Assembly: GCF_003173055.1 (NCBI RefSeq)
Contig: NZ_QGLF01000002.1
Span: 558,322 to 622,321, forward strand
DNA from: Zavarzinia compransoris
GTDB taxonomy: Bacteria > Pseudomonadota > Alphaproteobacteria > Zavarziniales > Zavarziniaceae
Length of the DNA stretch: 64,000 bases
Direction of reading: 5' to 3'
Positions 7,940 through 16,770 of this stretch are shown here, in pieces. Within the stretch, counting starts at the first letter, position 1. The number at the start of each line of letters is the position of its first letter. The position numbers and the translations under genes were made by a program. Under the pieces are notes generated by a model. That model did no database searches. It was not told where the DNA came from and saw nothing but the letters and a program-made list of their open reading frames with translations.

Positions 7940-10093
7940 ATGCGCGACGCTACCTACGACCTCGGCACCGACGGCATCGCCACGGTGAGCTTCGACATGG
8001 CCGGCCGGCCGGTCAATGTCATGAACGACGATTTCTCGGCCGCGCTGGACGAGATCCTGGCCCGGCTCGAGGCCGACAGGGCGGCACTGAAGGGCGTTAT
8101 CGTCACCTCGGCGAAGGCGACCTTCGTCGCCGGCGGCGACATCGAGAAACTGCTGGCGTTGCGCCACCAGGGCTATCATGCCGCCCGGCAGTTCTTCGAC
8201 GGCCTGAAGGCGCGCCTGCGCCGGCTCGAAACCCTGGGCGTGCCCGTGGTCGCGGCGCTGAACGGCTCGGCACTGGGCGGCGGCCTCGAACTGGCGCTCG
8301 CCTGCCATCGCCGCATCGCCGTCGACGACCGCAAGATCCAGTTCGCCTTTCCCGAGGTCACCCTCGGCATCCTGCCCGGCGCCGGCGGCGTGGTCCGCAG
8401 CGTCCGCATGCTCGGCCTGCTGAAGGCGCTGCCGCTGCTGACCGAGGGCCGCCGCCTGGACCCGCGCGAAGCCTTGGCGCAGGGCCTGGTCGACGAACTG
8501 GCGGCCGATCCCGCCGATCTTCTCGCCCGCGCCCGGGCCTGGCTCGCGACCGGCCCGGAGGCGGCGCAGCCCTGGGAGCGAAAGGGTTACGCCATTCCCG
8601 GCGGCTCGATGTTCTCGGGCGAGAATGCGCCCATGCTGTCGGTCTTCCCGGCGATGATCTTCAAGAAGACCCGGGGCCTGCTGCCGGCGGCCGAGCGCAT
8701 CCTGGCGGTGGCCGCGGAATCGACCCAGATCGGCTTCGACGCCGCCATGGCGGTGGAGACGCGGGGCTTCCTCGACCTGCTGCTGAACCCGGTGACCGAG
8801 AACCTGATCACCAGCATGTTCTTCCAGATGAACGAGATCAACGGCGGCGCCAGCCGGCCCAAGGGCCCGGGCAAGGCCAAGGTCGCGCGCATCGGCGTGC
8901 TCGGCGCGGGCATGATGGGGCGCGGCATCGCCTTTGCCGCCGCCACCGCCGGCATCGAAGTGGTGCTGCGCGACGTCACCGAGGCGGCGGCGGAAGCGGG
9001 CAAGGCCTATAGCGCCGATATCCTGGCCCGGCGCGTCGCCAAGGGCAGCCTGACCGGGGCGGCGCGGGACGAGACGCTGGCCCGCATCAGGCCGACCGCG
9101 GCGATCGCCGACATGGCCGGCTGCGACCTCGTGATCGAGGCGGTGTTCGAGGATGTCGCCCTCAAGCAATCGGTGCTGCGCGAGGCGGAAGCCGTGCTCG
9201 GCCCCGAGGCGGTGGTGGCGACCAATACTTCGACCCTGCCCATCACCCTGCTGGCGGCGGGGGTGGCGCGGCCGGCGAATTTCATCGGCCTGCATTTCTT
9301 CTCGCCGGTCGACAAGATGAACATCGTCGAGATCATCTGCGGCACGGCGACCGGCGACGAATGCCTGGCCCGCGCCTTCGACTTCGTGCAGCAGATCCGG
9401 AAGACGCCGATCGTGGTCCGTGACAGCCGCGGTTTCTATACCTCGCGCGTGTTCAGCGTCTTCGCCGACGAGGGCGACATCCTGCTGAAGGAAGGCGTCG
9501 CCCCCATCCTGATCGAGAATCTGGCGAAACAGGCCGGCATGCCGGTCGGTCCCCTGTCGGTCCAGGACGAGGTGATGATGTCCATGCTGCTGCGGGCGCA
9601 GCGCACCAACCAGGACCTCGACGCCCAGCTCGGCGACGATTACGCGAAGAGTTTCGGCGTCTGCGGCGAACTATGCGCCCTGATGTGCGACCAGGGCCGT
9701 CCCGGCCGGCTGGAGGGGGCGGGCTTCTACGACTATTTCCCCGACGGCAGCAAGCGGATCTGGCCGGGCCTGCGCGAGCTTTTCGGCGGCGACAACCCGA
9801 TGCCGCATCGCGACGTGCAGGACCGCCTGATGTTCCGCATGGTGATCGAAGCCCTGAAATGCCTGGACGAAGGCGTGGTCACCAGCCTGCGCGACGGCAA
9901 TATCGGCTCGATCCTCGCCTTCGGCTTCCCGGTCCATACCGGCGGCGTGTTCCAATATGCGATTTCGCGCGGCATCGGGGCCTTCCTCGAACGGGCGCGG
10001 GAACTGGCCGCGCTCTACGGCGAGCGCTTCCTGCCGCCGGCAGGGATCGAGGCCCGGTTGCAGCCGGACGATGCGTCGCGCCGGGTGGCGTGA
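7940..10093 (+). CDS. FadB/FadJ-like bifunctional enoyl-CoA hydratase / 3-hydroxyacyl-CoA dehydrogenase
   Basis: A 717-residue fusion. The N-terminal crotonase domain (about 1-200) has the oxyanion loop NGSALGGGLELAL with Glu117, and Glu139 in FPEVTLGILPGAGG; these are the two acids used for hydration. The NAD-binding dehydrogenase domain begins near 315 with GVLGAGMMGRGI. It continues with NTSTLPIT and LHFFSPVDKMNIVEII, which contains the catalytic His. Two C-terminal helical repeats follow. The length matches FadJ/FadB proteins. It is 15 bases behind the thiolase, and a CoA ligase follows after 46 bases, making a compact beta-oxidation operon. Confidence 0.93.
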   Translation: MRDATYDLGTDGIATVSFDMAGRPVNVMNDDFSAALDEILARLEADRAALKGVIVTSAKATFVAGGDIEKLLALRHQGYHAARQFFDGLKARLRRLETLGVPVVAALNGSALGGGLELALACHRRIAVDDRKIQFAFPEVTLGILPGAGGVVRSVRMLGLLKALPLLTEGRRLDPREALAQGLVDELAADPADLLARARAWLATGPEAAQPWERKGYAIPGGSMFSGENAPMLSVFPAMIFKKTRGLLPAAERILAVAAESTQIGFDAAMAVETRGFLDLLLNPVTENLITSMFFQMNEINGGASRPKGPGKAKVARIGVLGAGMMGRGIAFAAATAGIEVVLRDVTEAAAEAGKAYSADILARRVAKGSLTGAARDETLARIRPTAAIADMAGCDLVIEAVFEDVALKQSVLREAEAVLGPEAVVATNTSTLPITLLAAGVARPANFIGLHFFSPVDKMNIVEIICGTATGDECLARAFDFVQQIRKTPIVVRDSRGFYTSRVFSVFADEGDILLKEGVAPILIENLAKQAGMPVGPLSVQDEVMMSMLLRAQRTNQDLDAQLGDDYAKSFGVCGELCALMCDQGRPGRLEGAGFYDYFPDGSKRIWPGLRELFGGDNPMPHRDVQDRLMFRMVIEALKCLDEGVVTSLRDGNIGSILAFGFPVHTGGVFQYAISRGIGAFLERARELAALYGERFLPPAGIEARLQPDDASRRVA

Positions 10094-10139
10094 CGCTGCC
10101 GGTTCCGGCGACGACGACAGATCGGGAGGAAAACACGCC

Positions 10140-11654
10140 ATGACCGCCTTGACGCGATTGTCCGACGTCTATCGCCTGCGCGATCCGGCCTGGGCCGAGC
10201 GGCCGGCGGTGCGCCTCGGCGCCGGCGTGTTGAGTTTCGCCGCCCTCGACCGCCTGACCAACCGGATCGCGCAAGCCCTGATCCGTGACGGTATCGCGCC
10301 CGGCACGCGGGTGGCCATTCTCGACAAGAACGGCCTGCTCTACCCGGCCCTGGTCGGCGGCATCCTGAAGGCGGGCGCCGTGGTTCTGCCGGTGAATTTC
10401 CGCCTTGCGGCGGACGAGGTCGCCTTCACCCTCGACGACGGCGCGGCCGCCCTCGTCTTCGTCGGGCCAGAACATGGGGGGCCAGACCATGGTGCCCTGG
10501 CCGCCGGCCTGTCTTGCCGCGCCGTCGAGGTGGCGGGGCTGGATGCCTGGCTCGGCACCGTGCCGGACACGGACCCGGACCTGCCGGGCGCGGGTGACGG
10601 CGACGTCGTCCAGCTTTATACCAGCGGCACCACCGGCCGGCCCAAGGGCGTCTGCCACCTCGATCGCGCCTTCTGCGCCCTGATCGGGACCTTCGCCCGG
10701 CATGTCGCCCTGCCCGCGGCGGGGGAGGAGATGATGGTGCTCGTCCCCCTGTTCCACATGGCGGGCTTCGACCTGATGACCTTCGCCCTGGCACAGGGGA
10801 TCGGCGTCGTCCTGCAACGGGATTTCGATGCGGCGGCGGCCTTGCAGGCGGTGGCCGGCGGCATCGGCGCCCTGGTCGCGGTACCGGCCATCATCCAGAT
10901 GCTGGTCGAGGCGCAAGCGCGGGCGGGCGCCGATCTCAGCCCCCTGCGGCGCATCTTCTACGGTGCTTCCGCCATCCCGGAACCCTTGCTGGCGCGGGCG
11001 CTGGCGGTCATGGGCGGGGTCGAGTTCATCCAGTGCTACGGCATGAGCGAGACCAATATCATCACCGTCCTGCAACCGGCGGACCATGGCGAGCGCGGCC
11101 TGCTGGCCGCCTGCGGGCGGGTGCTGCCCGGCTGCGCCGTCCGCATCGCCGATGCCGCGGGCAACGAAGTGGCCCCGGGCGAGATCGGCGAGATCACGGT
11201 GCGGGCGCCCTGGCTCATGCATCGCTACTGGCGCCGGCCGGAAGCGACGGCGGAAACCTTCCGCGACGGCTGGCTGCTGACCGGCGATGCCGGCTCGGTC
11301 GACGGGCGGGGCTATCTCTTCATCCGTGACCGGCTGAAGGACCTGATCATCACCGGCGCCGAAAACGTCTACCCGGCGGAAGTGGAGCGCGTCCTGGTCG
11401 AGCATCCGGCGGTGGCCGAGGTCGCGGTCTTCGGCGTTCCCGACACGCGTTGGGGCGAGGCGGTGCGCGCCGCCGTCGTGCTGCGCCCGGCAGGGGCGGC
11501 GACGGAGGCGGAAATCCTGGACTTCATGGCCGGGCGGATCGCCCGCTACAAATTGCCGAAATCGGTCGCCTTCGTCGCCGCCCTGCCACGCAATGCCGCC
11601 GGCAAGGTGCTGAAGTTCCGCCTGCGCCAGGACTGGCTGGAGGCCAATTCCTAA
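10140..11654 (+). CDS. Acyl-CoA synthetase, AMP-forming
   Basis: A 504-residue ANL-family ligase that activates a carboxylic acid with ATP and CoA. The ATP/AMP motif is QLYTSGTTGRPKG, followed by QCYGMSETN, the hinge-region motif LLTGDAG, and the catalytic Lys in PRNAAGKVLKF near the C terminus. The start at ATG 10140 follows GGGAGGAAAAC. It is the last gene of the thiolase-FadB-ligase operon and probably feeds that beta-oxidation set. Its stop overlaps the convergent thioesterase stop. It is one of four AMP-forming ligases in the window; substrate specificity cannot be read from the sequence. Confidence 0.88.
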   Translation: MTALTRLSDVYRLRDPAWAERPAVRLGAGVLSFAALDRLTNRIAQALIRDGIAPGTRVAILDKNGLLYPALVGGILKAGAVVLPVNFRLAADEVAFTLDDGAAALVFVGPEHGGPDHGALAAGLSCRAVEVAGLDAWLGTVPDTDPDLPGAGDGDVVQLYTSGTTGRPKGVCHLDRAFCALIGTFARHVALPAAGEEMMVLVPLFHMAGFDLMTFALAQGIGVVLQRDFDAAAALQAVAGGIGALVAVPAIIQMLVEAQARAGADLSPLRRIFYGASAIPEPLLARALAVMGGVEFIQCYGMSETNIITVLQPADHGERGLLAACGRVLPGCAVRIADAAGNEVAPGEIGEITVRAPWLMHRYWRRPEATAETFRDGWLLTGDAGSVDGRGYLFIRDRLKDLIITGAENVYPAEVERVLVEHPAVAEVAVFGVPDTRWGEAVRAAVVLRPAGAATEAEILDFMAGRIARYKLPKSVAFVAALPRNAAGKVLKFRLRQDWLEANS

Positions 11655-12463
11655 TCCGCGAGGGAAGCCCGGCCGAGGGCGAGGGCCGGGCCGCCCGCCC
11701 GCTCCAGGGCGGCAAGGGCAAGGCTGGCGGCGCGCCGGCCGTCCCGTTCCGTCCGCACCGCGGCCAGCAGGGGGCCGGCCGGGGCCGGGCGCAGGTAGTG
11801 GATCGACAGGCTGCGCAGGCGGCGGCCCCGGCCGGCGCGGGTCGCGGCTTCGAGCAGCAGCGCGCCGATGGCGCCGCCGTGCAGCGCCGGCAGGGGCGTC
11901 GCCCCGATCAGGTGCCGGCACGGCTGCAGGCGGTAGCCGTCCGCATCGTCCTCGATCCGGCACAGCGCGGGAAACAGCATGTCCGCCGGCGGCAGGGCGG
12001 CGGGCCCGCCCGGCTGCGCGAGGTCGTCCTCGGCCGCCGAGGTGCCGGGGAAATTGCCGATCATGAAGACCGCGGTCGACAGGGCGACCAGCCGCCCGTC
12101 CGCCTGCCGCGCCTCGGCCCGGACATGGGCGACGTCGCCGTCGAGGGCCAGGCATTCGGCGCCCGCGGTGATCTCGCCCGGGACATCCGGGGGCGCCATG
12201 AAATCGAGACGGAGGTCGAGGGTCGCGGTCGGGCGATAGCGGTCCAGGGCGGCGAAGACCGCGCAGCTCGACAGATGGTCCAGCAGGGCGACGACGGCGC
12301 CGGCATGGGGCGGCCCGTCCGCCGTGCCGCGCGTCGCCGCTACGGGCGGCATGGCCATGCTCGCCCGGCCCGGCCCCAGCGCCAGGAAGCGCAGGCCGAG
12401 CGCCGCGACCATCGGCACATGGCGAAGATGCTCCTCGGCCCGGCCGAAGGGAAAGCCACGCAT
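11651..12463 (-). CDS. Tandem hotdog-fold acyl-CoA thioesterase
   Basis: A 270-residue protein with two PaaI-like halves. The first half contains GPPHAGAVVALLDHLSSCAVFAAL and the second PALHGGAIGALLLEAATRAG; both occupy the place of the hotdog helix. Only the second half has the HGG motif seen in active PaaI enzymes, so the halves have probably diverged. It likely hydrolyses acyl-CoA to relieve CoA trapping in the pathway (inference). The start at 12463 gives MRGFPFGRAEE; the long upstream extension of the frame runs antisense to the next gene. It is divergent from an enoyl-CoA hydratase across a 123-base gap holding a box motif. Confidence 0.72.
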   Translation of the reverse strand: MRGFPFGRAEEHLRHVPMVAALGLRFLALGPGRASMAMPPVAATRGTADGPPHAGAVVALLDHLSSCAVFAALDRYRPTATLDLRLDFMAPPDVPGEITAGAECLALDGDVAHVRAEARQADGRLVALSTAVFMIGNFPGTSAAEDDLAQPGGPAALPPADMLFPALCRIEDDADGYRLQPCRHLIGATPLPALHGGAIGALLLEAATRAGRGRRLRSLSIHYLRPAPAGPLLAAVRTERDGRRAASLALAALERAGGPALALGRASLAD

Positions 12464-12507
12464 ATCGTTACCTCCGCTGTTCCTGTCCGGCCTAACACCC
12501 GGGCTTT

Positions 12508-12536
12508 CCATCCTGCCCCATCCATGGTCGGGGGCG
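12508..12536 (+). promoter_or_regulatory. Recurring box in divergent thioesterase/enoyl-CoA hydratase promoter
   Basis: CCATCCTGCCCC (12508-12519) runs into CCATCCATGGTCGGGGGC (12518-12535). The GGGGGC ends about 51 bases before ATG 12587, and the block is about 45 bases from the opposite start at 12463. The same CCATCCTGCCCC string reappears at 21214 in the regulator gap. Confidence 0.45.
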
Positions 12537-12586
12537 CGAGAGGGGGCGGGCCGGATTCTGGGGGCCGGCATTGATGGAGCCCGCGA

Positions 12587-13357
12587 ATGACCATTCTCTA
12601 CGACCAGCCGGCGGCCGGCGTCGCCGTCATCACCCTGAACCGGCCGGACGCCCTGAATTCGCTGGACGGCAGCCTGCGCCGCGACCTGCAGGCGGCGCTG
12701 ATGCGGGCCGGCCACGACAAGGCGGTGCGCGCGGTCGTCCTCACCGGGGCGGGGCGGGCCTTCTGCTCCGGCACCGACCTTCGCGAGGTGCACGAGGAGA
12801 AGACGATCGAGGATCTGGTCAATGTCGAATACGGCGGCCTGCTCGAGAGTATCGCGACCATGAACAAGCCGGTGATCGCCGCCGTCAACGGCCTCGCCAC
12901 CGGGATCGGCGTCGCTTTCGCCCTGGTCTCCGACCTCGTGGTGATGGGCGAGGATGCCTATTTCTGTTCCGTCTTCTCCAATATCGGCCTGCTGCCGGAC
13001 GGCGGGCTGTCGGTGCTCCTGGTGCGCCAGCTCGGCTATCACCGGGCCTATCAGCTGGCGATCGAGGCGGAGCGCATCCCGGCGGCGCGCTGCCTCGAGC
13101 TTGGCCTCGCCAACCGGATCGCGGCGCCCGACGCGGTGGCGGCCGAGGCGATCGCCTGGGCCGGGCGCCTGGCCGAACGGGCGCCGCTCGCCCTCGGCCT
13201 GACCAAGCAGAGCTTCCGGGCCGCGGCCCTGAACACCCTTCGCGAAGGGATCGCGCTCGAAGCCAAGCTCCAGGACCGGGCGGCGGCCAGCGCCGATTTC
13301 AAGGAGGGTGTGCGCGCCCTGTTCGAGAAGCGCCGCCCGGTGTTCACCGGTGCCTGA
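12587..13357 (+). CDS. Enoyl-CoA hydratase/isomerase family protein
   Basis: A 256-residue crotonase-fold protein. The first CoA-binding block is TLNRPDALNSLDG, the oxyanion hole spans AFCSGTDLREV, and NGLATGIGVAFALVSDLVVM is the second conserved block. It would hydrate or isomerise unsaturated acyl-CoA. The position of the usual first catalytic Glu after the GxG turn is not Glu here (GIGVAFA). Isomerase, hydrolase or another crotonase reaction is therefore possible. Its stop codon overlaps the GTG start of the following hotdog thioesterase, so the two are translationally coupled. Confidence 0.85.
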   Translation: MTILYDQPAAGVAVITLNRPDALNSLDGSLRRDLQAALMRAGHDKAVRAVVLTGAGRAFCSGTDLREVHEEKTIEDLVNVEYGGLLESIATMNKPVIAAVNGLATGIGVAFALVSDLVVMGEDAYFCSVFSNIGLLPDGGLSVLLVRQLGYHRAYQLAIEAERIPAARCLELGLANRIAAPDAVAAEAIAWAGRLAERAPLALGLTKQSFRAAALNTLREGIALEAKLQDRAAASADFKEGVRALFEKRRPVFTGA

Positions 13358-13763
13358 GCCGGCGCCGGCGCCGCCCGGCTTCGCGGCCTATGACCTGCCG
13401 GATTTCATGGCGCTGGTCGGCCCGCTCTACCGCCGGGTGGCGGACGGGCGGTTCCAGGTCGGCTTTCGCATCGCCCAGCGCCACTGCAACCCGGGCGGTA
13501 TCTGCCACGGCGGCATGATCATGACCGTGATGGATGTCGCCCTCGGCGAACAGGTGCTGCTCGCGGCCGGCCGGGGCGCCGCCTTCACGCCCACGGTCAC
13601 CCTGTCGACGGAATTCCTCGCCCCCGGCCGGCTCGGCGACTGGATCGAGAGCGAGGCGGTGCTGACCCATGTCGACGGCGGCATCGGCTTCGCCCAGGCG
13701 CGGCTGTGCGGGCCCCAGGGCCCGGTCGCCCAGGGGCGGGCGGTCTTTCGCGTCCGGGACTGA
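13350..13763 (+). CDS. PaaI-family hotdog thioesterase
   Basis: A single-domain hotdog protein of 137 residues. I chose GTG 13350, which overlaps the upstream gene's end by eight bases; the longer frame would start inside that gene. The core HCNPGGICHGGMIMTVMDVALGE has the HGG motif of PaaI-type acyl-CoA thioesterases. The remaining sheet includes STEFLAPGRLGDWIESEA. Coupled translation with the enoyl-CoA hydratase suggests both act on the same acyl-CoA intermediate. It probably releases CoA from dead-end or aromatic thioesters (family knowledge plus inference). Confidence 0.8.
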   Translation: MPEPAPAPPGFAAYDLPDFMALVGPLYRRVADGRFQVGFRIAQRHCNPGGICHGGMIMTVMDVALGEQVLLAAGRGAAFTPTVTLSTEFLAPGRLGDWIESEAVLTHVDGGIGFAQARLCGPQGPVAQGRAVFRVRD

Positions 13764-13778
13764 AAGACCGCGGCGCCG

Positions 13779-14930
13779 TCACAGCAGCTTGGCGATCTCG
13801 TCGAGCATGACGTGCGAGGCGCCGCCGCCCAGCGAATGGGGGCGGGTGTCGCGCCAGATCCGCTCGATCTCGGCCTCGCGCATGTAGCCGAGGCCGCCGT
13901 GCAGCTGCACGCAGCGATCGACGGCCGCTTTCAGCCGCTCGGGCGCCAGCGCCTTCACCATGGTCGATTCGAGGCGGGCGTCCTCGCCCCGGCTCTTGCG
14001 GGCCGCGGCGTGATAGACCAGCAGTTTCGCCGCCGCCAGGTCGGCGCTGATCGCCGCCATTTCATGGCGCACGGCCTGCAGGTCCCACAGGGTGCGGCGA
14101 TAGGCCGGGCGCTCCTTCAGCCAGCGCAGCGTGATCTCGACCGCCCGTTCGGCCAGGCCGATGCATTGGCTGCCGATCGACAGGCGCTCGTGCTCGATCC
14201 CCTGCATCATCAGGTAGAAGCCGCGATGCTCCGGCCCCAGCAGGTTTTCCGCCGGCAGGCTGCAGTCGTCGAAGAACAGGTCGCTCATGTCGGAGCACAG
14301 CCAGCCGGTCTTGCGGAAGCCGGCGCCGATGGAGAAGCCGGGGGTTCCCTTCTCGACCAGGAACAGGGAAAAGCCGGCGGCGCCCTTCGCCTCCGGATCG
14401 GTGCGGGCCACGGTGACGAAGAGATCGGCGCTGAGCGCATTGGTGATGAAGGTCTTCTGGCCGTTCAGGATGTAATGGTCGCCATCGCGCCGGGCCACCG
14501 TCTTCATGGCGACGAGATCGGAACCGCCGCCCGGTTCGGTGACGCCGAGGCCCATCAGCCGGCGGCCGGCGATGACGTCGGGAAGATAGCGGGCCTTCTG
14601 TTCCGCCGTGCCGTTGCGGCGCAGGACCGGGGCGGCGATATCGGCATGGTCGGTGACCGCGGCGCCGAAGCCGCCGAAGCCGGACCGCCCCAGTTCCTCG
14701 CCGAAGACGACCGAGCCGAGGGTGTCGAAGCCGGCGCCGCCCAGTTCGGCCGGCATCGACAGGCCGAGAAAGCCAAGCTCGCCCATGCGCCGGAACACGT
14801 CCGGCGGGATGCGGCCCGCCTCTTCCCAGGCCGGGGCGGCGGGGCGCACCTCGGTCTCGATGAAGCGGCGCAATTGCTGGCGCAGCATGCGGTGTTCCTC
14901 GGAAAGATAGGCGGCATCGAGATCGATCAT
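13779..14930 (-). CDS. Acyl-CoA dehydrogenase (citronellyl-CoA dehydrogenase/AtuD-like C terminus)
   Basis: A 383-residue FAD enzyme starting at ATG 14930. It has [30 protein letters not shown], and QLHGGLGYMREAEIERIWRD. The C terminus is SLGGGASHVMLDEI rather than the YEGT-type loop. From memory, this RDxR..GGG(T/A)SxVM ending is common in acyl-CoA dehydrogenases acting on branched or isoprenoid acyl-CoA. A Glu in IEHERLSIG is the likely base. It is convergent with the thioesterase gene (15-base gap) and divergent from the quinone reductase. The branched-chain preference is an inference. Confidence 0.88.
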   Translation of the reverse strand: MIDLDAAYLSEEHRMLRQQLRRFIETEVRPAAPAWEEAGRIPPDVFRRMGELGFLGLSMPAELGGAGFDTLGSVVFGEELGRSGFGGFGAAVTDHADIAAPVLRRNGTAEQKARYLPDVIAGRRLMGLGVTEPGGGSDLVAMKTVARRDGDHYILNGQKTFITNALSADLFVTVARTDPEAKGAAGFSLFLVEKGTPGFSIGAGFRKTGWLCSDMSDLFFDDCSLPAENLLGPEHRGFYLMMQGIEHERLSIGSQCIGLAERAVEITLRWLKERPAYRRTLWDLQAVRHEMAAISADLAAAKLLVYHAAARKSRGEDARLESTMVKALAPERLKAAVDRCVQLHGGLGYMREAEIERIWRDTRPHSLGGGASHVMLDEIAKLL

Positions 14931-15055
14931 GGCGTTTCCCCGCGATTTGCTTCGGCCATTTCGGCAGCCGGGCGCCGGCTCACCCCCTTCTTTCGGTGGG
15001 GAAGGGCGGGGCTGATCGCACCGATCCTTGCCGGCGGTCACCTGGGGGAGTCGCG

Positions 15056-15829
15056 ATGAACGTCCTGATCGTCTATGCGCATATGGAACCGCAATCGTTC
15101 AACGCCGCCCTGCTGGCCCGGGCGCGGGCGGTCTGCGCCGCCAGGGGCTGGCCGGTGGAGGTTTCCGACCTCTATGCGATGAATTTCGATCCGGTCGCCC
15201 GCCCGACGGATTTCACCGCCCGCCACGACCCGGATTTCATGCGCTACGACAAGGAACAGCGCGCGGCCCTGCCGGCCATGGGCTTTGCCCCCGACATCGC
15301 CGCCGAGATCGAGAAGCTGCGCCGCTGCGACCTGCTGATCCTGCAATTTCCGCTGTGGTGGTTTTCGGTGCCGGCGATCATGAAAGGCTGGATCGACCGG
15401 GTCTTCGCCCTCGATTTCGCCTATGGCGGCGGGCGCTGGTACGACAAGGGCGGCCTTGCCGGCAAGCGCGCCCTGATCGCGACCACGACCGCCGCCTTCG
15501 GCCAGATGCTGGCGCCGGACGGCATCAACGGCGATCTCGAGGTCAATCTCTGGCCGTTGCAGAACGGCGTCCTCGCCTTCTGCGGCTTCGACGTCATGCG
15601 GCCCTTCCTCGCCCATGCCGTGCCCTATGTCGACGATGCCGCCCGGCGCGACATGCTGGAGGCCTTCGCCGCCCGGCTGGACGGGATCGATGGCGAGACC
15701 CCCATGGCCTTCCACCGGCGCGACGATTTCGACCGCCAGTGGCGCCTGAAGCCCGAGGTGGAGCCCCGCACCGTCGGCCATTATTTCGCCCGGGTTCCGC
15801 CCGCGGTCCGGGCGAAACTCGGGCGCTGA
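15056..15829 (+). CDS. NAD(P)H dehydrogenase (quinone), flavodoxin-fold, NQO1/YwrO-like
   Basis: A 257-residue protein opening MNVLIVYAHMEPQSFNAALL, the phosphate-loop start of the flavodoxin_2 family. LILQFPLWWFSVPAIMKGWIDR is its strongly conserved substrate/FAD block. Such enzymes reduce quinones, or other electrophiles such as nitro or azo compounds, by two electrons. The start follows GGGGGAGTCGCG. The 125-base divergent gap holds a weak box relative (CACCCCC..GGTGGGG around 14991). Within the regional catabolic block it may detoxify quinones or keep quinol available (inference). Confidence 0.85.
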   Translation: MNVLIVYAHMEPQSFNAALLARARAVCAARGWPVEVSDLYAMNFDPVARPTDFTARHDPDFMRYDKEQRAALPAMGFAPDIAAEIEKLRRCDLLILQFPLWWFSVPAIMKGWIDRVFALDFAYGGGRWYDKGGLAGKRALIATTTAAFGQMLAPDGINGDLEVNLWPLQNGVLAFCGFDVMRPFLAHAVPYVDDAARRDMLEAFAARLDGIDGETPMAFHRRDDFDRQWRLKPEVEPRTVGHYFARVPPAVRAKLGR

Positions 15830-15835
15830 GCGGGC

Positions 15836-16630
15836 TCAGCGGCCCTGGAAGGCCGGGCGGCGGCGGGCGAGGACGGCGGCGATGCCTTCCTGCACGTCGT
15901 CGCTGCGGCAGGCCTCGGCCAGGAGGCGCGCCTCCATTTCGAGATGGCCCTCGAAATCATTGCCATAGCTGGCCAGCAGCAAGTGCCGCAGCTTGCCATA
16001 GGCGACGGTCGGCCCCGCCGCGATCTGCCGGGCTAGCGCCAGGGCGCGGTCCTGCACCGTCTCGTCCGGCACGACCTCGGTGATCAGGCCGATCGCCTGG
16101 GCCTCGGCGGCGCCGAGGCGGCGGTTGGTCAGATAAAGTTCCTGGAACCGCCGCAGCCCGATCAGCCGGGGCAGGGTGTAGCTCATGCCGCCGTCGGTCG
16201 AAAAGCCGATGGCGCCATAGGCGGTGGTGAAATGGGCGGAGGCGCCGGCGACGACGAGATCGGCCAGCCCGACCAGGGAAACCCCGACCCCGGCCGCGGC
16301 CCCCTGCACGGCGACGATCAGGGGGCTGCGCATGCGCGCCAGTTTCGCCAGGGCGCCGTGGAAATCGAACACCATGTCCTGGACCGCGCGGGACAGGCTG
16401 CCGGCGGCGGCGAAAGTGTTGAGATCGCCGCCGACGCAGAAATTCCGCCCCTCGGCCTTGAGCAGGACGGCACGGATCGCCGGATCGCCGTCGCAGGTCA
16501 GGGCGATGTCGCGAAGCGCCCTGGCCATCTCGAAACCGAAGGGGTTGCCCCGCTCGCCCCGGTTCAGGGTGATGACGGCAAGGCCGGTGCCGTCGAGGTC
16601 GAGGCGGGCGGCGGGCGGTGTGTCGGTCAT
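15836..16630 (-). CDS. Enoyl-CoA hydratase/isomerase family protein
   Basis: A 264-residue crotonase-fold protein starting at ATG 16630 (MTDTPPAARLDLDGTG). Conserved blocks are TLNRGERGNPFGFEMA, NFCVGGDLNTFA for the oxyanion hole, and VQGAAAGVGVSLVGLADLVV. The next segment, AIGFSTDGGMSYTLPRLIG, carries Asp where PaaG/isomerase-type enzymes place their acid, so a double-bond isomerase (PaaG-like) role is possible. It ends six bases from the quinone reductase stop (convergent). It is divergent from the NorE-like gene across a gap with one of the best box copies. Confidence 0.85.
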   Translation of the reverse strand: MTDTPPAARLDLDGTGLAVITLNRGERGNPFGFEMARALRDIALTCDGDPAIRAVLLKAEGRNFCVGGDLNTFAAAGSLSRAVQDMVFDFHGALAKLARMRSPLIVAVQGAAAGVGVSLVGLADLVVAGASAHFTTAYGAIGFSTDGGMSYTLPRLIGLRRFQELYLTNRRLGAAEAQAIGLITEVVPDETVQDRALALARQIAAGPTVAYGKLRHLLLASYGNDFEGHLEMEARLLAEACRSDDVQEGIAAVLARRRPAFQGR

Positions 16631-16698
16631 GGCGCGGGGCTTCCTTGCGGTGGCGGGCTGGTGGTGCCGGGCGGCCATTGTCGGCGGGCCGGGGCGGC

Positions 16699-16726
16699 GG
16701 CCCCCTGAACCAAGGATGGGGGGCGA
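16699..16726 (-). promoter_or_regulatory. Recurring box between enoyl-CoA hydratase and NorE-like gene
   Basis: On the minus strand it reads CCCCCCATCCTTGGTTCAGG, followed by GGGGCC. On the plus strand GATGGGGGGCGA (16715-16726) lies 44 bases before ATG 16771, nearly the same placement as the identical 12-mer at 27401. It is the clearest two-sided copy: C-run, CCTTGG centre, G-run. Confidence 0.5.
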
Positions 16727-16770
16727 AGCGCGCCGGCCGGCGAGACTGGGCGCCGGTCATCGGAGGCATC

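Noticed and set aside
14989-15016. Box copy before the quinone reductase
   Set aside because: CACCCCCTTC..GGTGGGGAAGG has the C-run/G-run form but lacks the CCTTGG centre, so it was kept only as a weak relative.
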